The position numbers and the translations under genes are program-made. Below, in pieces: positions 42,662 to 51,977 of a stretch of DNA of 64,000 bases. The notes below the pieces were generated by a model that saw only the letters and a list, made by a program, of their open reading frames with translations, was not told where the DNA came from and searched no databases. Each line of letters begins with the position of its first letter. Within the stretch, counting starts at the first letter, position 1. Source of the stretch: Fischerella sp. JS2 (GTDB lineage Bacteria; Cyanobacteriota; Cyanobacteriia; Cyanobacteriales; Nostocaceae); the NCBI RefSeq assembly GCF_032393985.1, contig NZ_CP135918.1:620001-684000 (forward strand), read 5' to 3'.

Positions 42662-43744
42662 CTAACTAATTTTTTTAACGATGTAGTAGTTATTTAGCAT
42701 GTCGTGTTCCAGGCGTTTAACTTCAACGCTGTTAAAGCCTGCTGCTTTCAACATTTCTAGTGCTTTTTCCTCACCCCAGACAGTACCGAGTCCAGCCCCA
42801 TTCATAGCCAGAGAAACTGTCATACAGTGCATACAAGAGACAGTATAAAGATAGGGGCCAGCAGGATGCTCAAGATTGCCGTCCACATAACTAGAAGCGC
42901 GAATATCCTGCATGAGGTATGTACCATCAGGACGTAATGCTTGGGCAATATTGTATAGTACTACATCAGGTTTGGCCTGATCGTGGATGGCATCAAAGGT
43001 TGTAATTAAATCGTATTGAGCAATTTCGTCTATGGTAGCAGCGTCTTTTACCTGAAACTGAACGTTGGTTAAACCAATATTTTGGGCTTCTGTTTTGGCT
43101 GTAGCGATCGCTTCTGTGGAAAAGTCATAGCCTGTAAATCGGCTTTGGGGAAATACTTGGGCTAGGGTATTTATAGCATGACCACTACCACAACCAACAT
43201 CGAGTACATCAATGCCCGTTTGTAGTGCCTCTATTGAACCTGGGACAAGGGGAAGAATAAAATCGATCAAAGCCTCTACCACTGTTTGGTTGCTTTCTTC
43301 TGCCATCACTTGATGGAAGCGCTTATAAGCTGAATAGGGAACTCCTCCACCTTTGTAAAAACATTCTATAATTTGGTCTTCAACTGTTGCCAAGATGGGG
43401 ATAAATTGCATCGTTGCTGCCATGTTGATGTCACCAGAACGTGTTAAGAATAAAGCATGTTCTGGAGGTAACAAGTAAGTGCGATCGCTCGGATCATATT
43501 CCAAAATCCTACCTGTTACCATTGCTCCTAACCATTCGCGTACATACCTTTCATTCAATCCAGTAGTGTCTGCTATCTGCTCACTCGTTGATGCTGGCAA
43601 CTGTGCTAAAGTGTCAAACAGTCCTGTACGATGACCGATGGAAGTCATGAGTGCGATCGCGCTACTGTTGAGAATACCCAACATTCCTTGAGCAAAGGCT
43701 TCTGCTTTACCTTGATCTATTTGCTGTAATGTTTGTACAGTCAT
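42662..43744 (-). CDS. SAM-dependent methyltransferase with N-terminal winged helix (Rv2258c-like)
   Basis: A 360-residue protein. Residues 20-105 form a winged-helix-like domain ([20 protein letters not shown], then [13 protein letters not shown]), and the class I methyltransferase core starts near residue 165 with [16 protein letters not shown] (motif I), [11 protein letters not shown] and a [12 protein letters not shown] post-motif. The order resembles mycobacterial Rv2258c and small-molecule O-methyltransferases. It is probably a small-molecule methyltransferase in the cytosol, with unknown substrate. It is monocistronic; its stop is close to a MITE-rich region. Confidence 0.87.
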   Translation of the reverse strand: MTVQTLQQIDQGKAEAFAQGMLGILNSSAIALMTSIGHRTGLFDTLAQLPASTSEQIADTTGLNERYVREWLGAMVTGRILEYDPSDRTYLLPPEHALFLTRSGDINMAATMQFIPILATVEDQIIECFYKGGGVPYSAYKRFHQVMAEESNQTVVEALIDFILPLVPGSIEALQTGIDVLDVGCGSGHAINTLAQVFPQSRFTGYDFSTEAIATAKTEAQNIGLTNVQFQVKDAATIDEIAQYDLITTFDAIHDQAKPDVVLYNIAQALRPDGTYLMQDIRASSYVDGNLEHPAGPYLYTVSCMHCMTVSLAMNGAGLGTVWGEEKALEMLKAAGFNSVEVKRLEHDMLNNYYIVKKIS

Positions 43745-43885
43745 AATTTTCTCTTCATTTAGGTCTTTGTGTATTTATCTTGCTTAAATTAGATATTTAC
43801 GCAGTCACTAAAAGAATTTATATTTTCTTTACTGTACTTTTTTACGGCTTCCCCACGGTTTGCTCAATGTAAAATTGATAAAAGA

Positions 43886-44491
43886 TTAATGTCGGTCTGC
43901 TCTATTTTCTTTAATCACATGAAGCACTGATGGAACCAGCGAAACAATAATAATTAAACCAATGAGCGGTAATAAATACTTATCTATCTGTTCTGCTGGC
44001 AGAGATTTACCTAAGAAAAAACCAAGCAAGGTAATGCCAAAAGTCCAAATTAAACCACCAATTAAGTTATAGACCATAAATGTCCGATAGTGCATAACAC
44101 CAATGCCTGCCACAATCGGCGCAAAAGTTCTGATAATTGGTAAAAAGCGAGCTAAAACAATAGTTTTTTTCCCATGCTGTTGATAAAATTTTTGAGTTTT
44201 GACTAAATGTTTCTTATGAAACAACCAAGAATCTTCTTTTTGAAATAATCTTCGACCAAATCTGTATCCGGTAGCATAGCCTACGTTATCACCTAGTACT
44301 GCAAACAGAAAAGCACCAATAATTAAAATCCAGATATTAAGCAAATTTTGTGAAGCGACAAATCCAGCCGTAAATAGCAAGCTATCTCCAGGCAGAAAAA
44401 AACCAACCAATAAACCAGATTCAGCAAAAATAATTCCCCAGACTCCAAAGTATCCTAGTGATTTAATTAGGTTGAGCAGATCAAAATTCAT
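43886..44491 (-). CDS. DedA family membrane protein
   Basis: A 201-residue membrane protein with the DedA/VTT pattern: GYFGVWGIIFAESGLLVGFF with FLPGDSLLF, then GDNVGYATGYRFGRRLF and the conserved ARFLPIIRTFAPIVAGIGVM (R of the FxRxxP-type motif) followed by GGLIWTFGITLLGFFLG. DedA proteins are undecaprenyl-phosphate or phospholipid flippases/transporters driven by proton motive force in studied bacteria. Length fits the family. Isolated gene. Confidence 0.93.
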   Translation of the reverse strand: MNFDLLNLIKSLGYFGVWGIIFAESGLLVGFFLPGDSLLFTAGFVASQNLLNIWILIIGAFLFAVLGDNVGYATGYRFGRRLFQKEDSWLFHKKHLVKTQKFYQQHGKKTIVLARFLPIIRTFAPIVAGIGVMHYRTFMVYNLIGGLIWTFGITLLGFFLGKSLPAEQIDKYLLPLIGLIIIVSLVPSVLHVIKENRADRH

Positions 44492-44655
44492 ATAAGCTCA
44501 CAAAGCTAACAATATTAAATCCACATTTTACGGGGGATTGATCTGCTATAAGTAAAAAATAGTATGAAGTTTAAGTAATATTATTTTGTATTTTAAAAAT
44601 AAAAGAAGCTACTGGTTAGTAGTTGGTTGTTGTTTGTTAGTGGGTAGGAATTAGT

Positions 44656-44685
44656 GTAGATGCGTAGCGGCTTGCCGCAGGCTAC
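44656..44685. repeat. Dispersed repeat R1
   Basis: GTAGATGCGTAGCGGCTTGC and CGCAGGCTAC form an imperfect hairpin of the R1 type. It is surrounded by GTTAGTAGTTGG heptamers. Confidence 0.6.
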
Positions 44686-44775
44686 AGTTAACAGTTAACA
44701 GTGAGTAATAGAATTTGATAACTGAACTACACTCCCCCCACTCTTCACACTCTTTTTCCCAAGCAGGTATAAGTA

Positions 44776-45558
44776 ATGTCAAAATACCTAAAATTACTAA
44801 GAATATTTTGGAGTACAGCGATCGCAGCTGAGATGGAGTATCGTGTAAACTTCCTTTTAGCTGCCCTCAGCAGCCTGGGCAATTTAGCAGGCAGCTTATT
44901 TGGGTTATTTTTATTTTACGGACAAGGCTACACCTTTGCTGGTTGGTCATGGGAAGCAGCTTTGCTTGTACTGGGAATTTTTACTCTGTTACAAGGCTTT
45001 TCGGCAACTTTCCTGGCCCCTAACCTCAATCGCATTGTCCGTCATGTCCAAGAGGGAACACTCGACTTTGTTTTATTAAAACCAATCCCCAGTCAATTTT
45101 GGCTTTCTAGCCATACTCTTTCACCCTGGGGACTACCAGATTTAGTTTTTGGTTCCATATTGCTTGTCTACGCAGGTACACAGTTGAATCTAAGGATAGG
45201 TGACTACCTCTTAAGTACTGTACCGTTGTGTTTTGGCTTAATCATACTTTACAGCCTCTGGTTTATGCTGGGAGCTACCAGTATCTGGTTTGTCAAAATT
45301 TATAATGTTACCGAGGTACTGCGTGGTTTGTTGGAAGCTGGTAGGTATCCAATGGTAGCCTATCCCACGGCTTATCGCTTCTTCTTTACTTTTGTAGTAC
45401 CTGTGGCGTTTTTAACTACAGTACCAGCAGAAGCTATGCTAGGTCGTAGCGAAATTAGTTGGATGCTTGGTGCAGGAGTCTTGGCTTTGCTGCTATTTTT
45501 TGTTGCTAATAAGTTTTGGCAATTTGCATTACGATTTTATACTAGTGCTTCAAGTTAG
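44776..45558 (+). CDS. ABC-2 type transporter permease (DUF990 family)
   Basis: A 260-residue protein with six hydrophobic segments and the DUF990 signature: EGTLDFVLLKPIPSQFWLS in the cytoplasmic loop and later EAGRYPMVAYP. Such permeases pair with an ATPase and often a second permease (PF06182-type) in drug or lipid export. No ATPase gene is adjacent, so its partner is encoded elsewhere. It is convergent with marC, with 25 bases between the stops. Confidence 0.85.
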   Translation: MSKYLKLLRIFWSTAIAAEMEYRVNFLLAALSSLGNLAGSLFGLFLFYGQGYTFAGWSWEAALLVLGIFTLLQGFSATFLAPNLNRIVRHVQEGTLDFVLLKPIPSQFWLSSHTLSPWGLPDLVFGSILLVYAGTQLNLRIGDYLLSTVPLCFGLIILYSLWFMLGATSIWFVKIYNVTEVLRGLLEAGRYPMVAYPTAYRFFFTFVVPVAFLTTVPAEAMLGRSEISWMLGAGVLALLLFFVANKFWQFALRFYTSASS

Positions 45559-45583
45559 CAATACAGCGATCGCTACTCAACAC

Positions 45584-46177
45584 TTAACTCAAAAATAATT
45601 CTTTTATCCCTGTACTACCAATTTCCACTGCCAATGCTGCCAGTAAAAAGCCTAAAAGCTGAGTAACAATTATTTCTCCTTCAGCACCAAACCATTGATC
45701 AATAAAGTTTGCCTGCCGCAAAATTAACCAACTGACGAACATTGCTGCAACAATACCCACAATCACGCTAATATGCGGATTGGGAGACTCTGACACTAGT
45801 AACATTACGGTAGTAAGTGTACCAGGCCCTGCCAGTAGGGGTAAAGCCAAAGGAGTAATTGCTACATCCCGTTCTTTGTCAATTACTGGAGTATCTAGGT
45901 CGCCTTGGAGCATTTGTAAAGAAATTAACAACAGTAGTAGTCCCCCAGCTACTCTTAATGACCCCATACTGATATCCAAGTAACTCAAAATAAATTGACC
46001 ACCAAAAGCAAAGATTAAGAGTACCGCTATTGCTACCAAAATAGCTTTGTCTATCACCTTATTTCTTTGTTCTGGTTCCATACCTTTAGTGAGAACTAAA
46101 ACTACTGGCACATTGCCGATCGCATCAGCAAGCACAAAAACAGCAACAAAAGTTTTAATTAGAACAGACGCATCCAC
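45584..46177 (-). CDS. MarC family integral membrane protein
   Basis: A 197-residue protein with six membrane helices. The family motifs include FVLADAIGNVPVVLVLTKGM, RVAGGLLLLLISLQML and ITPLALPLLAGPGTLTTVML. The name comes from an old E. coli locus but no role in antibiotic resistance or a transported substrate has been established. Monocistronic. Confidence 0.9.
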   Translation of the reverse strand: MDASVLIKTFVAVFVLADAIGNVPVVLVLTKGMEPEQRNKVIDKAILVAIAVLLIFAFGGQFILSYLDISMGSLRVAGGLLLLLISLQMLQGDLDTPVIDKERDVAITPLALPLLAGPGTLTTVMLLVSESPNPHISVIVGIVAAMFVSWLILRQANFIDQWFGAEGEIIVTQLLGFLLAALAVEIGSTGIKELFLS

Positions 46178-46260
46178 AATAGACAGAAATTATTAAGATT
46201 TTATAACAACCTAACCCGAATGTAGGTTTTTTTCCAAGCATCTAGGGGAAGAGGAGGTGG

Positions 46261-46310
46261 GGTGTGGGGAGTGTGGGGGTGTGGGGAGTGTGGGGGTGTG
46301 GGGAGTGTGT
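46261..46310. repeat. 17-bp tandem repeat, three copies
   Basis: GGTGTGGGGAGTGTGGG at 46261-46277, 46278-46294 and, slightly altered, from 46295. It belongs to the G-rich GGGGAGTGTGGG tracts seen elsewhere in the window. An R1 repeat follows at 46309-46340. Confidence 0.8.
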
Positions 46311-46393
46311 AGACACGCAAGTGGCTTCCCGTAGGGTGGAGTAAGTAGTTTAAAGAATAAGTAACTACTAACTACTAACCACTAACCACTATT

Positions 46394-46423
46394 GTACAGA
46401 CGCGAGGAACATCGCGTCTCTAC
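46394..46423. repeat. Palindromic repeat R2
   Basis: GTACAGACGCGA-GGAACA-TCGCGTCTCTAC, an R2 copy with one mismatch at its outer end, followed by AACCAACAACTAAC heptamers to about 46511. Confidence 0.7.
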
Positions 46424-46525
46424 TAACCACTAACAACTAACTACCAACAACCAACAACCAACTCTTGACTGTTGACTGTTGACCCTTGACTATTAACTAT
46501 TAACTATTAAATTCTTGTTAAATCT

Positions 46526-47338
46526 ATGAAATCTTATTTAGCTGCTGCTATTCAAATGACAAGTGTGCCTGAACTAGAAAAAAACTTGGCACAAGCAGAG
46601 GAATTAATTGATTTAGCTGTGCGTCAGGGTGCTGAGTTAGTGGGTTTGCCAGAAAATTTTCCTTATATGGGAGAAGAGAAGGACAAACTTGCTCAAGCTG
46701 AGGCGATCGCATATAAAACAGAAGCATTTTTGAAAACGATGGCCCAACGTTATCAAATTACCATTTTAGGTGGTGGCTTTCCCATTCCTGTAGAAGGCAT
46801 AGGCAAAGTTTATAACACTGCTTTACTTATTGCTCCTAACGGGCAGGAATTGTCGCGTTACCGCAAGGTACACTTATTTGATGTTAATGTTCCTGATGGA
46901 AATACTTACAGAGAATCCACCACAGTGATGGCTGGCACAGAACTACCTTCAGTTTATGCTGATGAATTACTAGGTAATATCGGACTTTCTGTTTGTTACG
47001 ATGTTCGTTTTCCTGAACTTTATCGCTATATGTCATCCAAGGGAGTAGATGTAATTTTTGTACCTGCGGCTTTTACTGCTTTTACAGGCAAAGATCACTG
47101 GCAGGTGCTACTGCAAGCCCGTGCAATTGAAAATACTAGTTATGTCATCGCCCCAGCCCAAACAGGACTCAACTATAACCGCCGTCAAACCCACGGTCAT
47201 GCAATGATTATCGATCCGTGGGGAGTGATTTTAGCTGATGCTGGAGAAAAACCAGGAGTTGCGATCGCAGAAATTAAGCCATCACGGCTAGAACAGGTTC
47301 GTCGTCAAATGCCTAGTCTGCAACATCGGATATTTTAA
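46526..47338 (+). CDS. Carbon-nitrogen hydrolase, deaminated glutathione amidase (Nit1) type
   Basis: A 270-residue nitrilase-superfamily enzyme with a complete triad: Glu in GLPENFPYMG, Lys in YRKVHLFDV and Cys in GLSVCYDVRFPE. The wording matches Nit1/NitB proteins that repair deaminated glutathione (a by-product of transaminases), hydrolysing it to alpha-ketoglutarate and Cys-Gly. Omega-amidase is the main alternative. It provides an internal control for the triad missing in the protein at 19774. Heptamer repeats upstream; no operon. Confidence 0.9.
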   Translation: MKSYLAAAIQMTSVPELEKNLAQAEELIDLAVRQGAELVGLPENFPYMGEEKDKLAQAEAIAYKTEAFLKTMAQRYQITILGGGFPIPVEGIGKVYNTALLIAPNGQELSRYRKVHLFDVNVPDGNTYRESTTVMAGTELPSVYADELLGNIGLSVCYDVRFPELYRYMSSKGVDVIFVPAAFTAFTGKDHWQVLLQARAIENTSYVIAPAQTGLNYNRRQTHGHAMIIDPWGVILADAGEKPGVAIAEIKPSRLEQVRRQMPSLQHRIF

Positions 47339-47481
47339 GGGGGAAGGATGAAGGGTGTAGACGCGCTCATAGGCTTCAAGGTAGAGTAGGGGAAAGGCAG
47401 AAGGATGAATTTTAGTATTTATCCTTCTGCCATCTGCCATCTGCCATCTGCCATCTGCCCTGGTGCCTCCTGCCTTCTTCA

Positions 47482-48171
47482 TTACCCATTTTTCGGAAAT
47501 TGAGAATTTCGTGGCGGTGGTAAATTTGGTTGCAACTGCTGTCTGCCGTTGTGAACTATTCGCAACATATCGTGAAGTTGTTCTTCAATATTCTCAAGAA
47601 CACTATCAGCATATTCATCTGCACCCTGTTCGATAGCTTCTGCTTCTGCGATCGCTGCTTGTCGCATTTCCTCTAATTCTTGCTGACACTGGCGGCGTTT
47701 ACGGTCAATTTCTTCGAGAGTCTCTTGTAACATTGATTCACATTGTTGTTGCACTTGTCGTCGTAGTTCTGCGGCTTCTCTTTCTGCCTGTCTGAGAATA
47801 TCGTTATCATCCAATATTTGCGCTCTTTTAGCTTGTGCGGCTTCTACTATTTGCTGTCCATATTCTTCTGCCTGTAGCAAAATTTCTTCTTTTTGTTGCA
47901 ACATATCTGCTGCTTGGGCAAAAGCAGTTGGTAAATACATTCGGATAAAATCAAGCTGATCGAGTAGTTTTTCTTCATCCACTAACGTGCGCCGCGTCAG
48001 TGGAATGTGAAAGCTAGCGAGAATCATTTCTTCTAGACGATTGAGTTCCATTTGAATATCTATGCTTCCCGTTCGCATAGCTTCTTCAGGTACTCCATCG
48101 CTGAATTCTGGCGGGACTAAATTACTTCCGTTTTGACTTGGTTCGATACGGGATGGTTTTGGGCGTAGCAT
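47482..48171 (-). CDS. DivIVA-like coiled-coil protein overlapping coaD
   Basis: A 229-residue protein, mostly helix and coiled coil between about residues 75 and 210 ([40 protein letters not shown]). A short conserved start block reads [15 protein letters not shown] then [19 protein letters not shown]. Cyanobacterial proteins of this type resemble the DivIVA-like division factor Cdv3, but the match is only architectural. Using the ATG at 48171 the gene overlaps the end of coaD by 55 bases; the alternative ATG at 48078 would remove the overlap but would also remove the N-terminal 31 residues. It is probably cotranscribed with coaD. Confidence 0.7.
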   Translation of the reverse strand: MLRPKPSRIEPSQNGSNLVPPEFSDGVPEEAMRTGSIDIQMELNRLEEMILASFHIPLTRRTLVDEEKLLDQLDFIRMYLPTAFAQAADMLQQKEEILLQAEEYGQQIVEAAQAKRAQILDDNDILRQAEREAAELRRQVQQQCESMLQETLEEIDRKRRQCQQELEEMRQAAIAEAEAIEQGADEYADSVLENIEEQLHDMLRIVHNGRQQLQPNLPPPRNSQFPKNG

Positions 48172-48632
48172 TGGTAAATATCCAGGGCAATGTGCGGGGG
48201 AACAAGATGATCAACGGAGCCACCAAATCTTGCAATCTCTTTTACCACACTACTACTTAAAAAACTATACTCATTAGATGTTGCCAGAAAAACAGTCTCT
48301 ATATCTATAGACAGAGTTTTATTGATGTGAGCCATCTGTAACTCAATTTCAAAGTCTGAAATTGCTCTTAGCCCCCGTAGTAAGACAGCAGCTCCCCGCA
48401 TGTGGGCATAATTAACAGTTAAACCATCAAAAGCATCAGCTTCCACATTCGGTAAATGCTGAACAGAGTAACGAATCTGTTCTAACCTTTTTTGGACACT
48501 AAACAGTGGTGTTTTATTAGGATTTCGCAGTACAGCAACAATCACCTTTGTAAATAGACGACTACCACGTTGAATGATATCTAGGTGTCCCAAGGTAATG
48601 GGGTCGAAACTTCCTGGATAAATGGCAATCAC
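48117..48632 (-). CDS. coaD: Phosphopantetheine adenylyltransferase
   Basis: A 171-residue enzyme for the fourth step of coenzyme A synthesis: transfers AMP from ATP to 4'-phosphopantetheine to give dephospho-CoA. The nucleotidyltransferase motif TLGH is at residues 13-16 ([15 protein letters not shown]), and the second motif is at the C-terminal side ([18 protein letters not shown]-type). [16 protein letters not shown] is a typical internal block. The last residues [12 protein letters not shown] are coded in the overlap with the coiled-coil gene. Confidence 0.96.
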   Translation of the reverse strand: MIAIYPGSFDPITLGHLDIIQRGSRLFTKVIVAVLRNPNKTPLFSVQKRLEQIRYSVQHLPNVEADAFDGLTVNYAHMRGAAVLLRGLRAISDFEIELQMAHINKTLSIDIETVFLATSNEYSFLSSSVVKEIARFGGSVDHLVPPHIALDIYQCYAQNHPVSNQVKTEVI

Positions 48633-48919
48633 GATTTAACGATGCCTCACAGTTGTTTAGGTGATTATATCTAATCAGAGTTCATTATTAACAGAGGTAA
48701 TTTTTTGTTTTAGCAATTCTCACAATAGCCTCCAAAAACGCCAAAAGCTGGGAATACTTAGAGATTGCATTTATCAGCTTATTAGCTAGATAATTTATTT
48801 TTTACTCAATGGTAAAAAATTTTCCAAAAACTCCTAAAATCCAAAATCACGGAAATTAGTGGAGTGTAGCAGAAATAACAACCCACATTTTTTCTACCTC
48901 TTGCCTTCTCGTACTAGCT
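48633..48919. other. Spacer upstream of coaD, nothing recognised
   Basis: About 290 A/T-rich bases. No repeats or genes can be supported; the coaD promoter must lie here. Confidence 0.4.
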
Positions 48920-49118
48920 GAGACTCTTCACCACCGCACCGAACCTACTATCCAGCAAAAAATGCCTCAAGCCGAGTTGATTCATTTGACAACTCACGGT
49001 TTACTGGAAGATGTAAATGGGTTAGGTATACCGGGTGCGATCACTGCTAACAACTATGAAGCAGTATCCCAGTCCTCGAGAATGGGCTGCTTTTACCTTA
49101 ATAGGTGAGTCTGATTGA
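48920..49118 (+). pseudogene. CHAT-domain protein remnant
   Basis: One frame reads ETLHHRTEPTIQQKMPQAEL then IHLTTHGLLEDVNGLGIPGA, the catalytic His region of CHAT caspase-like peptidases (LIHLATHG). After a deletion another frame gives YPSPREWAAFTLIGES with a stop at 49118, which is the usual end of CHAT domains. The catalytic Cys segment between the two is missing. CHAT proteins with TPR repeats are abundant in Nostocales; this copy is dead. Confidence 0.72.
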
Positions 49119-49311
49119 CAACTTTTTCCTTTGTAATCGAGCTAATACAACTTAGAATCTAAGCTGTAGTTTTAGTTGTTAGTAGTTACGTAGTTAGTAG
49201 TTAGCTTATGGTTGTTGACCACTATCCATTAACCACTAACCTATATCCATCAACTACTAACAATTAAAAACTTAACACTTTAAATATTCAAAGTTTTTTA
49301 GGTACTTCTGC

Positions 49312-50169
49312 ATGGCATTGGATTTTTCCGCCTTGCCCTTGGCGTTTCTGTTTACATCTCCTGGTCCGATTTTTGTGAAAATAGGGCCGATTACTATTCG
49401 TTGGTATGGTTTGTTAATTGCGTCAGCAGTCTTAATTGGTGTGACTCTTTCGCAATACCTGGCAAAACGTCGTAGTGTAAATCCAGAGTTACTGAGTGAT
49501 TTGTCAATTTGGCTTGTGATTGGGGCAATTCCAGCAGCAAGACTATATTATGTTTTGTTTGAGTGGCCAGAATATGCCCAGCATCCAGAGCGGATTATCG
49601 CTATTTGGCAAGGTGGTATTGCTATTCATGGGGCGATTCTAGGAGGTCTTCTGGCAGCTTTAATCTTTGCCAAACTCAAGCGGGTTTCTTTTTGGCAGTT
49701 GGCAGACTTAGTTGCTCCTTCATTGATTTTAGGGCAAGCAATCGGACGTTGGGGCAATTTTTTCAATTCGGAAGCTTTTGGGGCTCCTACGAATTTACCC
49801 TGGAAGCTTTATATTCCCCCAGAGCGTCGTCCACCAGAATTAGCTAGTTTTGAATATTTTCATCCCACTTTTCTGTATGAATCAGTGTGGAATTTAATGG
49901 TATTTACCTTGTTGATGACATTGTTTTTTAGAGGGCTGCGGGGTAAACCACGTTTAAAAACAGGCACATTATTTATGGTTTACTTGGCAACTTATAGTCT
50001 AGGACGCCTGTGGATTGAAGGTTTGCGGACTGATAGCTTGATGCTTGGGCCATTACGAATCGCACAAGTGGTAAGTTTAATCGGCATTATTTTGGGATTG
50101 AGTGGCTTAGCATGGCTATACATCGCTAAACGGCCATTACCAGATGTTGTTTCGCCTTCTCAAGATTGA
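49312..50169 (+). CDS. lgt: Prolipoprotein diacylglyceryl transferase
   Basis: A 285-residue membrane enzyme attaching diacylglycerol from phosphatidylglycerol to the lipobox Cys of preprolipoproteins. The Lgt signature [17 protein letters not shown] is at about residues 143-159; [15 protein letters not shown] at the start and [20 protein letters not shown] (Arg region) near the end are typical. Seven membrane helices are expected and fit the hydrophobic profile. Monocistronic, followed by G-rich and heptamer repeats. Confidence 0.96.
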   Translation: MALDFSALPLAFLFTSPGPIFVKIGPITIRWYGLLIASAVLIGVTLSQYLAKRRSVNPELLSDLSIWLVIGAIPAARLYYVLFEWPEYAQHPERIIAIWQGGIAIHGAILGGLLAALIFAKLKRVSFWQLADLVAPSLILGQAIGRWGNFFNSEAFGAPTNLPWKLYIPPERRPPELASFEYFHPTFLYESVWNLMVFTLLMTLFFRGLRGKPRLKTGTLFMVYLATYSLGRLWIEGLRTDSLMLGPLRIAQVVSLIGIILGLSGLAWLYIAKRPLPDVVSPSQD

Positions 50170-50475
50170 GGAGTGGGGGGAGTGGGGAGATGGGGAGATG
50201 GGGAGGTGGGGAGAGGTGTGAGGAGTATGAGGAGTGGGGGGAGTGAATAACTATTGACTATTGACTATTGACCAATGACCAATGACCAATGACCAATGAC
50301 TAATGACTAATGACAAACGACCAATTACTAAAAAATAAAAAATGCCCCAGAGTTTTCTCTAGGGCTTAACCAGGGTGCATCTACCATTCACCTCTACTAG
50401 ATAGGGAGAGTCGATCCGGAAAGATACTGAGAAAATCTCAAAAAAAATTTCTTTTGTTAATTATCTAATTTTTTT
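50170..50475. repeat. Spacer lgt-cobM: G-rich and heptamer repeats, plus a hairpin
   Basis: 50170-50245 is a GGGGAGTGGGGAGATGGGG tract. 50251-50314 has heptamers CTATTGA, CCAATGA and CTAATGA. The hairpin described separately lies at 50348-50368. The remaining 100 bases form the cobM leader with AT-rich DNA and no cobalamin riboswitch that I can recognise. Confidence 0.55.
50335..50370 (-). terminator. Hairpin with T-run on the minus strand
   Basis: GCCCCAGAG-TTTT-CTCTAGGGC pairs with one bulge/mismatch. On the minus strand the stem is followed by ATTTTTTATTTTTTAG, an intrinsic-terminator layout, though no minus-strand gene lies upstream. On the plus strand it could end the lgt transcript less efficiently. 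Confidence 0.5.
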
Positions 50476-51282
50476 ATGCGTAATAATTCTAGTAGTTTAG
50501 ATAATAAAAATTACTTAAATTCATTAAATTCATATGTATATATAGTAGGAGCAGGACCTGGTGATCCTGATTTACTGACTATTAAGGCGCAAAAAATCTT
50601 GATGGCTGCTGATGTAATTTTATTTGCCGATTCTTTAGTGCCTCCACAAATTTTACAATTTTGTCGTCAAGATGCAGAAATTATTCCAACTGCAAACAAG
50701 ACTTTAGAAGAAATTCTGCCACTGATGATACAACGAGTGCGATCGCACCAGTCTGTTGTCCGTCTTCATTCTGGTGATCCCAGTCTCTATAGTGCGATCC
50801 ACGAACAAATGCAGCTTTTGGCAGAGGCGGAAATCCCTTTTGAAGTTGTACCGGGTATTAGCGCTTTTCAAGCTGCTGCTGCCAAACTCAAAGTAGAACT
50901 TACTGTTCCTGGTTTAGTACAAACAATCATCCTGACGCGCATCAGTGGACGCACAGAAGTTCCTGCAACAGAAGAATTAGCTTCCCTCGCTTCTCATCAA
51001 GCTAGTTTGTGCCTTTATCTAAGCGCGCGTCATATCGAATTAGCCCAAGCCAAATTACTAGAACATTACCCACCTGACACACCTGTAGCAATTTGTTATC
51101 GTTTGGGCTGGGCTGATGAGAAAATTTTGGTAGTTACCCTTGACAAAATGGCTAATTGTACTCATCAAGAAAATTTAACCCGTACCACACTGTATGTGAT
51201 CAGCCCTGCACTCAAAGAAAGTATAGGGCGATCGCGCCTCTATCATCCTGAACATACTCATTTATTTCGTCCCAAAGGATGA
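50476..51282 (+). CDS. cobM: Precorrin-4 C11-methyltransferase
   Basis: A 268-residue SAM-dependent tetrapyrrole methylase acting in corrin ring synthesis for cobalamin (pseudocobalamin in cyanobacteria). It begins after a 16-residue lead with YIVGAGPGDPDLLTIKAQKI, and has SGDPSLYSAIHEQM and FEVVPGISAFQAAAA, the conserved methylase blocks; TIILTRISGRTEVP and LCLYLSARHI are typical of CobM/CbiF. The gene is followed 66 bases later by a flavin reductase on the same strand, perhaps supplying reduced flavin for cob(II) chemistry, but this is inference. Confidence 0.93.
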   Translation: MRNNSSSLDNKNYLNSLNSYVYIVGAGPGDPDLLTIKAQKILMAADVILFADSLVPPQILQFCRQDAEIIPTANKTLEEILPLMIQRVRSHQSVVRLHSGDPSLYSAIHEQMQLLAEAEIPFEVVPGISAFQAAAAKLKVELTVPGLVQTIILTRISGRTEVPATEELASLASHQASLCLYLSARHIELAQAKLLEHYPPDTPVAICYRLGWADEKILVVTLDKMANCTHQENLTRTTLYVISPALKESIGRSRLYHPEHTHLFRPKG

Positions 51283-51348
51283 CTGTACTACAGTTACTCC
51301 TGTTCGTTACACTTAGCAATGTAGAAAAAATATTAGGTAGATTAACTC

Positions 51349-51828
51349 ATGCTTGACGAACAGGCAAAAAAAACGATGCTGTTGAAAATACCCCACGGAC
51401 TCTATATCTGTGGTGTTAAAGATGGGGAAGAAATTAACGGTTTCACAGCTAGCTGGTTAATGCAGGCTTCATTTAAACCCCCCTTGATTGTAAATTGTGT
51501 GAATCAAAATTCTATTTCTCATCACATGATTAAAAACAGTGGAGTATTTACTATTAGCTTCTTGGAAGAAGGACAAAAAGACATAGCACAAAAGTTCTTC
51601 AAGCAAATGCGTCGCGTTGGAAATAAATTTGAAGATGTAGAATTTTATCTTGGCGAAACAGGTTGTCCGATTATTTCTGAGTCTTTGGGATATGTAGAGT
51701 GCCAAGTTGTTGATGCAGTGATGAAAGGTGATCACACCGTATTTGTGGGTGAAGTAATAGCTGCTGGTGTTCACCGTGAAGGTAAACAGCTACGACTGGA
51801 AACGACTGGTTGGCAGTATGGTGGTTAG
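51349..51828 (+). CDS. Flavin reductase family (FMN-binding) protein
   Basis: A 159-residue protein with a split-barrel flavin reductase pattern: LLKIPHGLYICGVKDGEEIN, GFTASWLMQASFKPPLIVNC, and VVDAVMKGDHTVFVGEVIAA. These proteins bind FMN and reduce it or use it to reduce a partner such as flavodiiron proteins; cyanobacterial Flv proteins carry a related domain at their C-terminus. It stands after cobM and before a repeat cluster. The substrate is unknown. Confidence 0.88.
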   Translation: MLDEQAKKTMLLKIPHGLYICGVKDGEEINGFTASWLMQASFKPPLIVNCVNQNSISHHMIKNSGVFTISFLEEGQKDIAQKFFKQMRRVGNKFEDVEFYLGETGCPIISESLGYVECQVVDAVMKGDHTVFVGEVIAAGVHREGKQLRLETTGWQYGG

Positions 51829-51841
51829 GGGTTAGGGGTTA

Positions 51842-51977
51842 GTAGAAACGCGAGGAACATCGCGTCTGTACAATAGTGGTTAGTAGTTAGTAGTTAGTGG
51901 TTTATAGAAAAAATCAACAACCAACAACCAACAACCAACAACCAACAATCAATAATCAACAATTAACTAAAAAAGTT
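51842..51977. repeat. Palindrome R2 and CAACAAC heptamer cluster
   Basis: 51842-51871 is an R2 palindrome (GAAACGCGA-GGAACA-TCGCGTCTGT), followed by TAGTAGTTAGTGG repeats and CAACAAC heptamers at 51914-51965. The heptamers are open in the frame of the next gene and artificially extend it upstream. Confidence 0.75.

Noticed and set aside
50370-50475. Cobalamin riboswitch upstream of cobM
   Set aside because: I could not find the conserved B12-box-like sequence or the expected multi-stem layout.
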